Shown piece by piece: positions 16,528-23,704 of a stretch of 26,795 bases of DNA. The translations under genes were made by a program, and so were the position numbers. This stretch comes from Gemmatimonadales bacterium (GTDB lineage Bacteria; Gemmatimonadota; Gemmatimonadetes; Palauibacterales; Palauibacteraceae), in the NCBI GenBank assembly GCA_030636765.1, contig DAOVWI010000008.1, positions 1 through 26,795 on the forward strand. The letters run 5' to 3'. The stretch's first letter is position 1. Each line of letters begins with the position of its first letter. The notes beneath the pieces were generated by a model. That model did no database searches. It was given only the letters and a program-made list of their open reading frames with translations, and was not told the origin of the DNA.

Positions 16528-17826
16528 ATGCCAGATTTCGTCACGGTTTCCGAGCTCGGCGATCACGTCGGCGACACCGTTCGGTTGCGGGGATGGGTGC
16601 GAAACCACCGGTCGAGCGGGAAGATCCTCTTCGTGATCCTGAGGGACGGGACCGGAGAGGCGCAGGTCGTCTTCGCACGAGATGACCTCGATGATCGGAG
16701 CTGGGAAGTCGCCGAGGCCCTGACGTACGAAGCCAGCGCGGTCCTGGAGGGCGTCGTCCAGGAGGACCGGCGCGCGCCGGGCGGCTACGAGCTCTCCGGT
16801 CGTCGGGCCGAGCTCGTCGGGGCTTCTCCCGAGTACCCGATCCAGCCGAAGGAGCACGGAGTCGATTTCCTGCTCCAGAACCGGCACCTGTGGCTGAGGA
16901 GCCACCGCCAGGTGGCGATCATGCGGGTGCGGGACGAGATCATCATGGCGATCCGGGATTTCTTCTACGAACGGGGCTTCACGCTGGTCGACACGCCGAT
17001 CCTCACCGGTGCGATCGGCGAGTCGGCCGGCACCCTCTTCGAGACCGAGTACTTCGATCTCGGGCCGGCCTATCTGGCCCAGACGGGTCAACTCTATCTG
17101 GAGGCGGCGGCGGCCGCGCTCGGGAAGGTGTACTGCTTCGGTCCGACCTTCAGGGCGGAGAAGTCGAGGACGCGCCGGCACCTCGCGGAGTTCTGGATGG
17201 TGGAGCCCGAGGTGGCCTGGCTGGACAGCGACGGCAATATGGAGCTCCAGGAGGAGTTCGTCTCGTACATCGTCGGCCGCGTCCTGGAGCGCCGGCGCGA
17301 CGAGCTCGAGCAACTGGAACGGGATGTCGGCAAGCTGGAGGCGGTCCGTCCGCCGTTCGACAGAATGAGCTACACGGATGCGATCGCTCATCTGAAGGAG
17401 CAGGGAAGCGACATCGAATGGGGCGCCGATCTGGGGGCCGACGACGAAACGCTCGTGGCGGGAGGGCGGTCCAAGCCCGTGTTCATCTACGACTATCCCA
17501 AGGAGGCGAAGGCCTTCTACATGAAGGAGAACCCCGAGGACCCGCGCACGGTGAAGTGCAACGATCTGATCGCGCCCGAGGGCTACGGCGAGATCATCGG
17601 GGGAAGCCAGCGCGAGGACGACCTCGAGCGCCTGCTCGCCCGGATCCGGGAGGAGAAGCTACCGGAAGACGCGTACTACTGGTATCTGGATCTTCGTCGC
17701 TACGGCACGTACCCCCACAGCGGATTCGGCCTCGGGCTCGAGCGCACGGTGGCCTGGATCTGCGATCTGGGTCACCTGCGTGAAGCGATCGCCTTCCCCC
17801 GCCTCATGACCCGGCTCGCTCCCTAG
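16528..17826 (+). CDS. asnS: Asparaginyl-tRNA synthetase (class IIb)
   Basis: The 432-aa protein charges tRNA-Asn with asparagine. An N-terminal OB anticodon-binding domain (VRLRGWVRNHRSSGK, LRDGTGEAQVVF) is followed by the class II core: FLLQNRHLWLRS, motif 1 around FERGFTLVDTP-like residues, motif 2 FRAEKSRTRRHLAEFWMVEPE (from residue 208), GEIIGGSQRE, and motif 3 GFGLGLER (399-406). RSSG in the OB fold, FRAEKSRTRRH and the AIAFPR ending match AsnRS better than AspRS. ATG at 16528 is preceded by AGGAG (16520-16524). The gene is 80 bp after recG, in a gap with a GC-rich hairpin (gggccgc at 16458-16464 with gcggccc at 16485-16491) that lacks a U-tract. If tRNA-dependent amidation genes exist elsewhere, they would be redundant for Asn. 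Confidence 0.95.
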   Translation: MPDFVTVSELGDHVGDTVRLRGWVRNHRSSGKILFVILRDGTGEAQVVFARDDLDDRSWEVAEALTYEASAVLEGVVQEDRRAPGGYELSGRRAELVGASPEYPIQPKEHGVDFLLQNRHLWLRSHRQVAIMRVRDEIIMAIRDFFYERGFTLVDTPILTGAIGESAGTLFETEYFDLGPAYLAQTGQLYLEAAAAALGKVYCFGPTFRAEKSRTRRHLAEFWMVEPEVAWLDSDGNMELQEEFVSYIVGRVLERRRDELEQLERDVGKLEAVRPPFDRMSYTDAIAHLKEQGSDIEWGADLGADDETLVAGGRSKPVFIYDYPKEAKAFYMKENPEDPRTVKCNDLIAPEGYGEIIGGSQREDDLERLLARIREEKLPEDAYYWYLDLRRYGTYPHSGFGLGLERTVAWICDLGHLREAIAFPRLMTRLAP

Positions 17827-18223
17827 CGCGTTTCCGCCTCGAGCGTCTTTCGCTCCGCCCGTAGCTCCGGCCACGCCTCAAGATCCTCTCTCGCCCGTTC
17901 CTCTAGTTGTACAGGTGTGCCACTAGAGCCACCACAGGTAGTTTCACCCTCGGCTTCCTTCTGGTCCGGTGTACCAGCGGATTCGCGGCCCGCCGCTTCC
18001 CACTGGAACTCCGCTTGCACAACCCTCTGAAGCGCGGCGTCTCGCGAGGGCGTAAGTCGCGATCGCGCGATGGGCGCACGAACACGGGTTGCCGCGAAGT
18101 CGCAGCCTCGCGCGGCGGGAGCCGGGAGTCCCTGCCGCCGTGGGGCAGACGTGCGCCAGGCGCTGCGTGCAGCAACACGCACGGATCGCGGCGAAAAGCG
18201 AAGAGGCGGGGCGAATCGGGCGA
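17827..18223. other. Gene-poor interval, possible decayed minus-strand gene
   Basis: This is the only stretch over 300 bp with no confident gene. I see no tRNA, terminator or clear promoter. On the minus strand two overlapping frames have protein-like ends: one ends at 17903 with KLPVVALVAHLYN, the other runs to 17823 with QLEERAREDLEAWPELRAER and mostly G/C third positions. This could be a frameshifted gene remnant. Two small palindromes, ctcgcgag (18041-18048) and cgcgatcgcg (18058-18067), lie upstream of the following gene. The interval also contains the 5' leader of the GGDEF-EAL gene. No function can be assigned. Confidence 0.4.
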
Positions 18224-20296
18224 ATGGGCAGACAGCACAAGACGGTCACAACCGAAACGTCCGATGCCGGCGTTGGGGAGGTCCTCGGCCTGTACCAGGA
18301 AGTAGCCGGCGCGGTGTCCGGTGCGGGTCTCACCGAGGCGATAGCGCGGGTTCTCGACCGCGTGTGTTCGTTTGCCGGCTGGCCCGTGGGCTACGGCCTC
18401 GTCGACCCGTTCGGCGACAACCGGGCCGAGGTCTGGCATCTCGCGGATGACGACCGGTTCAAGGAACTGATCGAGGCGCCCGAGGCTCGGACGCCTGCCG
18501 CCATGGCGGCCCGGAGGCCCGGCGACACGGCGAGGGCAATCCCGCAGCCAGGCGCGGGCCTTGTGGAGCGCGTTCTGACCGGAGGATCGCTGGTATCCAT
18601 CGAAGACCTCGCGACGGACGCGGAGTTGCCGGAAGCCGAAGCGGCGATGGAGGCTGGACTGCGGGCAGCGTACGCCATCCCGATCTTCGCGGGTGAGGAG
18701 ATCGCTGCGGTGCTCGCCTTCTTTGCCGAAGAGCCCGGACCCATGCCTCCCGGGTTCGCAGAGGCCGTGGAGTTCACGGCGAAACAGCTAGAGGTGATCG
18801 CCGGGAGCGAGAAGGCTCAGCGAGCCGTGCAGGCCGCGGCCCGGCAAGCTCGGGCGCAGGCGGTGGAGCTGAACCGGATGGCGGCTCAGCTGAGGGTGAG
18901 CGGCGCGCCGGCCGGCGACGGCATGTACGACGCTCTGACGGGCTTCCCGCGACGCCGATTGCTTCTCGACCGGTTGCAGCAGGCGTTCCGGCGATGCCAA
19001 CGCAATCCGGAGCTGCAGTTCGCGGTGGCCTGCGTGGGTCTGGAAGGCATGAAGGATCTGCGGAATGAGCTGGGTCTCCGGGCCTCCGAGGAGCTTCTGC
19101 TTGCTCTCTGTCGTCGAATGGTTGGGGCCGTCCGCCCCGCTGACACGATCGCCCGGACCGCGGAGCACGAGTTCACGATCATCCTGGAGGACACGGAGGG
19201 GCTGGATGACTCCAGGAAGGCCGCGGAGCGGCTTCAGAGCGCCATCTGCCGTCCGTATCGGGCGGAAACCGATGAGGTGTCCCTACGGGCACACATCGGC
19301 CTGGCGCTGAGCGCCGCTTCTTACGAGCACGGCGAGTCGATTCTTCAGGACGCGCTTGCCGCGCTCAGAGCCTCCCGTGCGTTCGGAGACGAGCATCCCC
19401 GAGTGTTCGACCTGGCCGACCAACCGCGCCTTCGCCCCGGACGGGTGGACGACCGGGAGATCGAACGGGCCGTCGAGGACGGCGAGCTGCGCCTCGAATA
19501 CCGTCCCGTCGTCTCGCTTGCCTCCGGACGGGTAGCAGGCTTCGAGTCTCACGTCCGTTGGAAGCATCCCGAACGCGGCGTGTTGGCGCCGGAGGAGTTC
19601 CTTCTCGAGTCGGGTTCCGGCCGCGCGGCTTCCGTACTCCTGTCCTGGACGCTGGAGCAGGTGTGTCGTCAGGCGCTGGAGTGGCAGAGCCTGGCCGCGG
19701 GGACGCTCCCCTACGCTGCGCCGCTGCTGACCTCGGAGCAGTTCTTCGGTCCGGAGCTGGTCTCGGCGACATGGGATGCCCTCACCGCCACGGGATTGGA
19801 GGGCCGAGGGCTCCGCTTCGTCGTCGACGAGAGCGTGCTCATGCGGTCACCCGCGCAAGCCGCTCAGGTACTGGTCGGCCTCGGGGCGCTGGAGGTGGGA
19901 GTGGTGATCGACGCGTTCGGGACGAGCTCGTCTCTTCCGCACCTGCACGAGCTGAGGCCCGCCGCCCTCAGAATCGAGCGAGCCTTCCTGACCGGTGCCT
20001 CGGCCGCGCCACGAAAGTGGCTGGTGGCCCGGATGGTCGTCGAGCTTGCGAGGATCCTCGATGCCGAGGTCCACGCTGCCGGGGTGGATTCGCGCGAGCG
20101 ATTGGCGGCCCTCTTTCACTTGGGGTGTGAGTTCGCTCAGGGTCCGCATTTCGGCGGCGGGGTGTCGGCAGAGAAGACGGCGGCGCTGCTGCGAGGGGGC
20201 TTCGCAGCGGAGGTGGAGCCGCTTGTTCGCCTGGGAGGCGGGGGAGGTGGCGTTGGAGTGCGCCGGTCGCAGTCGGCGCCGACCGTGGCGCGTTAG
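18224..20296 (+). CDS. GAF domain protein with degenerate GGDEF and EAL domains
   Basis: The product (690 aa from ATG 18224) has a GAF-type sensor domain (about 20-185), a short helical linker rich in Ala/Gln/Arg, a GGDEF-like domain (about 235-400, starting DALTGFPRRRLLLDRL) and an EAL-like domain (about 415-660). Both output domains look inactive. RxGGDEF is RTAEHEF (residues 311-317). In the EAL domain the motif reads ESHVR (441-445), DDFGTGYSS reads DAFGTSSS (563-570), KID reads RIE (583-585) and EGVE reads AGVD (619-622). It is therefore more likely a c-di-GMP or ligand-responsive regulator than a cyclase or phosphodiesterase. It is probably cytoplasmic; no membrane segment is seen. A TTG at 18089 would extend it by 45 residues with no recognisable domain, so ATG 18224 is preferred. 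Transcribed alone, converging on mazG. Confidence 0.88.
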   Translation: MGRQHKTVTTETSDAGVGEVLGLYQEVAGAVSGAGLTEAIARVLDRVCSFAGWPVGYGLVDPFGDNRAEVWHLADDDRFKELIEAPEARTPAAMAARRPGDTARAIPQPGAGLVERVLTGGSLVSIEDLATDAELPEAEAAMEAGLRAAYAIPIFAGEEIAAVLAFFAEEPGPMPPGFAEAVEFTAKQLEVIAGSEKAQRAVQAAARQARAQAVELNRMAAQLRVSGAPAGDGMYDALTGFPRRRLLLDRLQQAFRRCQRNPELQFAVACVGLEGMKDLRNELGLRASEELLLALCRRMVGAVRPADTIARTAEHEFTIILEDTEGLDDSRKAAERLQSAICRPYRAETDEVSLRAHIGLALSAASYEHGESILQDALAALRASRAFGDEHPRVFDLADQPRLRPGRVDDREIERAVEDGELRLEYRPVVSLASGRVAGFESHVRWKHPERGVLAPEEFLLESGSGRAASVLLSWTLEQVCRQALEWQSLAAGTLPYAAPLLTSEQFFGPELVSATWDALTATGLEGRGLRFVVDESVLMRSPAQAAQVLVGLGALEVGVVIDAFGTSSSLPHLHELRPAALRIERAFLTGASAAPRKWLVARMVVELARILDAEVHAAGVDSRERLAALFHLGCEFAQGPHFGGGVSAEKTAALLRGGFAAEVEPLVRLGGGGGGVGVRRSQSAPTVAR

Positions 20297-20314
20297 GAGC
20301 GAGCTACCGGCCGA

Positions 20315-20394
20315 CTCACTCCTCGTCGCTCTTGCTCACTCCTCGTGGCTCTTGCTCACCCTTCGTCGCTGTTGCTCACCCCTCGTCACTCTTC
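20315..20394. repeat. Four 20-bp tandem repeats between convergent genes
   Basis: Four direct copies of a 20-nt unit (ctcactcctcgtcgctcttg and variants) lie at 20315-20334, 20335-20354, 20355-20374 and 20375-20394. The last copy encodes the C-terminal KSDEG and stop of mazG on the minus strand. The period is not a multiple of three, and each unit carries a TGA at the same place in mazG sense. There are no spacers, so this is not a CRISPR array. Confidence 0.9.
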
Positions 20395-20816
20395 ACCCGC
20401 GCCCACAGAGCATCCAGCTCCTCCAGAGAGGCCGCTCGGGGATCTACGCCCAGACGCCCGGCCAAGCCGAGCAACTCGCCGAACCTCCGCTCGAACTTCC
20501 TCGTAGCGTCCGCGAGCGCATCATCGGCTGGAACGCCGGCCAGCCGCGCCACGTTCACGGCCGCGAACAGCAGGTCGCCGATCTCATCCCTCACCTCCTC
20601 GTCGGCGCCCCCCCGCTCGCCCGCTGAAGCAGAGCCGGCGAGAGCGGCGTCCAGCTCCGCGATCTCCTCCCTCAGCTTGGCGATCGCGCCGTCGACGTCG
20701 GGCCAGTCGAAGTTCAGGGTGGCGGCATGGCGCTGGACGCGGAAGGCCCGACGCAGAGGATCGCCTGCTTCCGAGAAGCCGGTTGCGTCACGCGACTTAC
20801 GTTGCTCGCTTGGCAT
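20376..20816 (-). CDS. mazG: MazG-type nucleoside triphosphate pyrophosphohydrolase, single-domain form
   Basis: MazG enzymes hydrolyse (d)NTPs to monophosphates and pyrophosphate, cleaning nucleotide pools. The 146-aa protein shows the metal-binding pattern of the all-alpha NTP-PPase fold: EE-x-x-E in KLREEIAEL (E50, E51, E54) and E-x-x-D in DEIGDLLFA (E78, D81). Its start (AFRVQRHAATLNFDWPDVDGA) resembles the second MazG domain of the usual tandem protein of roughly 260 aa, so this is a one-domain form. The ATG at 20816 diverges from alr. A good promoter in the shared gap (-35 TTGACT at 20855-20850, 18-nt spacer, -10 TAGTAT at 20831-20826, all minus strand) would start RNA only 2-3 nt before the ATG. 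The 3' end is embedded in a 20-bp tandem repeat. Confidence 0.88.
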   Translation of the reverse strand: MPSEQRKSRDATGFSEAGDPLRRAFRVQRHAATLNFDWPDVDGAIAKLREEIAELDAALAGSASAGERGGADEEVRDEIGDLLFAAVNVARLAGVPADDALADATRKFERRFGELLGLAGRLGVDPRAASLEELDALWARVKSDEG

Positions 20817-20855
20817 AGCCTCGGTATACTAGGCGCGTTTTGAAAGCCGAGTCAA
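20802..20855. promoter_or_regulatory. Compact divergent promoter region of mazG and alr
   Basis: The heptamer TATACTA (20825-20831) supplies a -10 on each strand: TATACT toward alr and TAGTAT toward mazG. Toward mazG a TTGACT -35 lies 18 nt upstream. Toward alr a weak TTGCTC (20802-20807) lies 17 nt upstream. Both predicted starts of transcription fall about 3 nt from the start codons (mazG ATG 20816, alr TTG 20840), which are each 12 bp from the heptamer centre. This suggests leaderless or near-leaderless mRNAs. Based on consensus matching only. Confidence 0.6.
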
Positions 20856-21991
20856 ACCATCGGCGCCGCGCCTGGATGGAGGTGGATCTGGGGGCGATCC
20901 GCCGGAACGCCGAACGCCTGGCCGGCCTGAGGCCCGGGTGCCGCCTCCTGCCCATGGTCAAGGCCGATGGGTACGGTCTCGGGGCCTGGCGGGTCGCGCG
21001 CGCCGTTTCGCCCCTGGATGTGTGGGGACTGGGCGTCGCTACGGCCGATGAGGGGGTCGCGCTCCGGTCGGCGGTGTATGCGGGCCGAATCGTGGTCTTC
21101 TCCCCTCTGCCGTCTCACGATGCCGCGGATCTCCTGGAGCATGGGCTCGAGCCGGCGATCACGAGCCTGGAGGCGTTGGAGGCGTTCGGAGTGGCCGCCT
21201 CCCGGACGGCGCGCGCCCTCTCGGTGCATCTGGAGTTGGACACCGGCATGGGGCGGCTCGGACTGCCGGCAGGCGAGGCTCGCCTCTGGTCGGGCGAGCT
21301 CGGTCGAGCCCTGGCCTCGCACCCTCTCTCGCTCGCGAGCACGTTCACGCACTTCCATTCGGCGGACTCGGACGAGGCGGCGACGCGGAAGCAGTGGCGG
21401 GAGTTCCAGACGGCCCTCCAAGGATTGCGTGAAGCCGGGATCGATCCCGGCTTGTCCCACGCCGCGAACAGCGCGGCGGCGTTGCGGTACAAGGAGTTCG
21501 CCCCGGACATGATTCGGCCCGGAATCGCCCTGTACGGCGGGGGTGTCGGCTCGAACGTCGTGCCCGAGCGCGTCGTGCCCGAGCGCGTGGTGTCGGTGTA
21601 CGCGCGTGTGATCGACGTCCGGGACGTTCCGCCAGGTCAGACGGTCAGCTACGGCGCTACGTATCGGACGAGCACCCGGTCGCGGCTGGCCACGCTGGCC
21701 ATCGGTTACGCCGATGGGCTTCGCCTGGAACTGTCGAATCGAGGCTCGGTGCTGCTCCGGGGCCGGCGGGCCGCCATTCGGGGCGCCGTGTGCATGGACG
21801 TCACGGTCGTGGACGTGACCGGGCTTCAGGATGTTGGGGTGGGCGATGTCGCCACCGTGCTCGGGTGTGATGGAGAAGAGGAGATCACGTTGCAGGAACT
21901 GGCGTCCGAGTGCCGGACGATCGAGTACGATATCCTGACCGGGTTGAGCCCCAGGCTGCCTCGCATTTCCATTGAGACTGAAAATGGCTGA
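20840..21991 (+). CDS. alr: Alanine racemase
   Basis: Alr is the PLP enzyme that interconverts L- and D-alanine and supplies D-Ala for the peptidoglycan made by the neighbouring mur genes. The 383-aa product has WMEVDLGAIRRN, the PLP lysine segment PMVKADGYGLGA (K41), LELDTGMGRLGL, RPGIALYGG, the catalytic-tyrosine region TVSYGATYR, LAIGYADGL and VCMDVTVVDVT. The usual VKANAYGHG is VKADGYGLG here. TTG at 20840 is chosen because the conserved strand begins before the only nearby ATG (20875), but the predicted RNA start is only about 3 nt upstream, so the start needs care. A perfect 15-bp tandem duplication (21556-21585) gives VVPERVVPERVV at residues 240-251. The 3' end overlaps cdd by 8 bp. 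Confidence 0.94.
   Translation: MKAESNHRRRAWMEVDLGAIRRNAERLAGLRPGCRLLPMVKADGYGLGAWRVARAVSPLDVWGLGVATADEGVALRSAVYAGRIVVFSPLPSHDAADLLEHGLEPAITSLEALEAFGVAASRTARALSVHLELDTGMGRLGLPAGEARLWSGELGRALASHPLSLASTFTHFHSADSDEAATRKQWREFQTALQGLREAGIDPGLSHAANSAAALRYKEFAPDMIRPGIALYGGGVGSNVVPERVVPERVVSVYARVIDVRDVPPGQTVSYGATYRTSTRSRLATLAIGYADGLRLELSNRGSVLLRGRRAAIRGAVCMDVTVVDVTGLQDVGVGDVATVLGCDGEEEITLQELASECRTIEYDILTGLSPRLPRISIETENG
21556..21585 (+). repeat. Perfect 15-bp tandem duplication in alr
   Basis: Two identical 15-nt copies of cgtcgtgcccgagcg sit back to back, with a partial third copy after them. They encode VVPERVVPER in the region joining the barrel to the C-terminal domain of alanine racemase. Confidence 0.9.
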
Positions 21992-22424
21992 GTCCGGGAG
22001 CGAGATGAGCTCGCGCCGGGACGTCGAGGAGCTGGTGGAGGTAGCCCGCCAGGCGAGGGAACGGGCTTACGCGCCCTATTCGGGTTTTTGCGTCGGGGCC
22101 GCTCTGGAGACGGAGGATGGTCGGGTGTTCGAGGGCTGCAACGTGGAAAACGCCTCGTTCCCCGTCACGGTTTGTGCCGAGCGCGTGGCGCTCGGCTCCG
22201 CGGTGGCGGGGGGCGCCCGCCGGTTCACCCGCCTCGCGATCGTCACGGGCGCGCACAGGCCGACGCCGCCGTGCGGGATGTGCACGCAGGCGCTCTCCGA
22301 GTTCGGCCTGGATCTGGAGGTCGTGAGCGTGACCGAGGGCGGTTCTCGATCCGAGTGGCCGCTTCGGAGTTTGCTTCCCGAGCACTTCGTGCTCCAGGAT
22401 CGGCCGGCTGAGGGTGAAGCGTGA
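21984..22424 (+). CDS. cdd: Cytidine deaminase
   Basis: Cdd deaminates cytidine and deoxycytidine to uridine forms in pyrimidine salvage. The 146-aa protein matches the short homotetrameric type. Zinc site and catalysis are visible: NVENASFPVTVCAERVAL with C64-A-E66, and PCGMC with C97 and C100. The substrate segment YAPYSGFCVGAAL is at the N-terminus. Many relatives read PCGxCRQ; here it is PCGMCTQ. ATG at 21984 overlaps the alr stop by 8 bp; ATG at 22005 with GGGAG before it is a fair alternative that keeps all motifs. The stop overlaps the next gene's GTG by 4 bp, so cdd is in the alr operon. Confidence 0.95.
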   Translation: MAESGSEMSSRRDVEELVEVARQARERAYAPYSGFCVGAALETEDGRVFEGCNVENASFPVTVCAERVALGSAVAGGARRFTRLAIVTGAHRPTPPCGMCTQALSEFGLDLEVVSVTEGGSRSEWPLRSLLPEHFVLQDRPAEGEA

Positions 22425-23704
22425 GGCCGGTGAGGCGGCGGCTGGAGACTCGCAGCTCGGCCGTCTGGCTCGCCGTCCTGCTCCTGGCGGCGGCCGGGGC
22501 GTGCACCGAGGAGGCGATCGTCGTCACCGGCCCGGACGGGCCGGGTGCCACGATTCCGACCGTCGAGGTGTCGGCCCTGGCATCCGAGCTGCCCGGGTGG
22601 CGCGATACCACCTTCCTTGGCTACGCGGAGCCTGCCACCTTCGGGCTCAAGATGCTTGCCGACCGGGCGGATCTTGCTTCCCGGATCCTGGGCCGCTTCG
22701 ATATCCCCGACTCCGTCTTGACGGCGGGGGGGGAAGGGGCGGAGATCGAGACTTTCGAGTCGGCGATCCTCCGGGTGGTCTTCGACACCACCCGGAGCAC
22801 CTTCGCGCTTCCCTATCTTCTCGAGCTCTACTCGCTGACGCGCTCGTATGATTCCCTGCAGGCGACGTGGACGCTGGCCCGAGACGGCGACGCGTGGACG
22901 ACGCCCGGCGGAGATCTGGGGGCGCTGCTCGCGTCGACCGAGTTCGACGAGCCGCGGGACACGGCTTTCGTGGAGTTCATCGTGCCAGTGGACTCTCTGC
23001 TCCAGGCGTGGCGCGCCTCGGATGGGGAGCCGGGGTTCGCTCTGGTGGCTTTCGGCGACGGCGCCGACCTCGCCGTGAGTGAGGTCAGCATCCGGGCCGA
23101 AGTCACCGCGATCGATCAAACCGACACGGTGACGGCCACCGCGCGGTCGCGAGCCGTGACCTTCATCTACGACCCGCCGCAGCCCGCCGTGGGTCTGGGG
23201 CTCCGTCTCGCCGGGCTGCCCTCCGCCCGGAGCTACCTCGAGTTCGAGGTGCCGGAGGAGATCGGCGGCGTGCCTCTGGACGGAGCCACGATCAACCACG
23301 CGGAGCTCGTTTTCCAGCCGCTGGCGCCGCCGGCGCCCCCGTTCGAGCTGGCGCGCGATTTGGTCATCGGAGGCGTGGAAGTGGACGCCGACCCGTTCGA
23401 GGTCGGCCCCAAGGTGCCCGTCGGCCCGCCGCTCAGCGAGCCGAACGCGAACTTCGCGCAGTTCATCACGGTGACGCCGGAGGAGCTGAAGGCAGGTGTC
23501 CCGCTGCGCATCAATCTGACGGACTTGGTTGGAGGCTTCGTGCGGGCGGGTATCTCCGGGGTGATCCGCATAGCGCTGCGTCCAGCGCCGGCCGACGGCC
23601 AGACGTTCGGCTTTTGGGAGTTCGGGTCCGTCGAATCGACTCTGGCGTTGCAGCCCGAGCTCCTCCTTCTTGTCACGCCGCGGCCCGGGTTCGACGTGCC
23701 GTGA
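22421..23704 (+). CDS. Predicted secreted lipoprotein of unknown function
   Basis: The 427-aa product has a basic N-terminus (MRPVRRRLETR), a hydrophobic stretch and LLLAAAGAC, a plausible though relaxed lipobox with Cys at about residue 28. The mature part is beta-rich with many Asp, Glu, Pro and Thr residues. The middle (ILRVVFDTTRSTFALPYL, then LYSLTRSYDSLQATWT and WTTPGGDLG) recalls DNRLRE/CBM96-type beta-sandwich domains. The early DTTFLGYAEPATFG and ILGRF resemble the start of DUF4270-type Bacteroidota lipoproteins. Both likenesses are from memory and uncertain. It overlaps cdd upstream and the barrel protein downstream by GTGA junctions, so the two envelope proteins are probably co-translated and may work together. 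Confidence 0.8.
   Translation: MRPVRRRLETRSSAVWLAVLLLAAAGACTEEAIVVTGPDGPGATIPTVEVSALASELPGWRDTTFLGYAEPATFGLKMLADRADLASRILGRFDIPDSVLTAGGEGAEIETFESAILRVVFDTTRSTFALPYLLELYSLTRSYDSLQATWTLARDGDAWTTPGGDLGALLASTEFDEPRDTAFVEFIVPVDSLLQAWRASDGEPGFALVAFGDGADLAVSEVSIRAEVTAIDQTDTVTATARSRAVTFIYDPPQPAVGLGLRLAGLPSARSYLEFEVPEEIGGVPLDGATINHAELVFQPLAPPAPPFELARDLVIGGVEVDADPFEVGPKVPVGPPLSEPNANFAQFITVTPEELKAGVPLRINLTDLVGGFVRAGISGVIRIALRPAPADGQTFGFWEFGSVESTLALQPELLLLVTPRPGFDVP

Noticed and set aside
17841..17855. Small hairpin gagcg-tcttt-cgctc after asnS as terminator
   Set aside because: A 5-bp stem with no following U-tract is too weak to call.
18089..18223. TTG start that would add 45 residues to the GGDEF-EAL protein
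   Set aside because: The added sequence is basic and featureless, has no good ribosome binding site, and lies in the anomalous gap; ATG 18224 precedes the GAF domain directly.
20315..20394. CRISPR array
   Set aside because: The 20-bp copies are directly adjacent with no spacers, and no cas gene is near.
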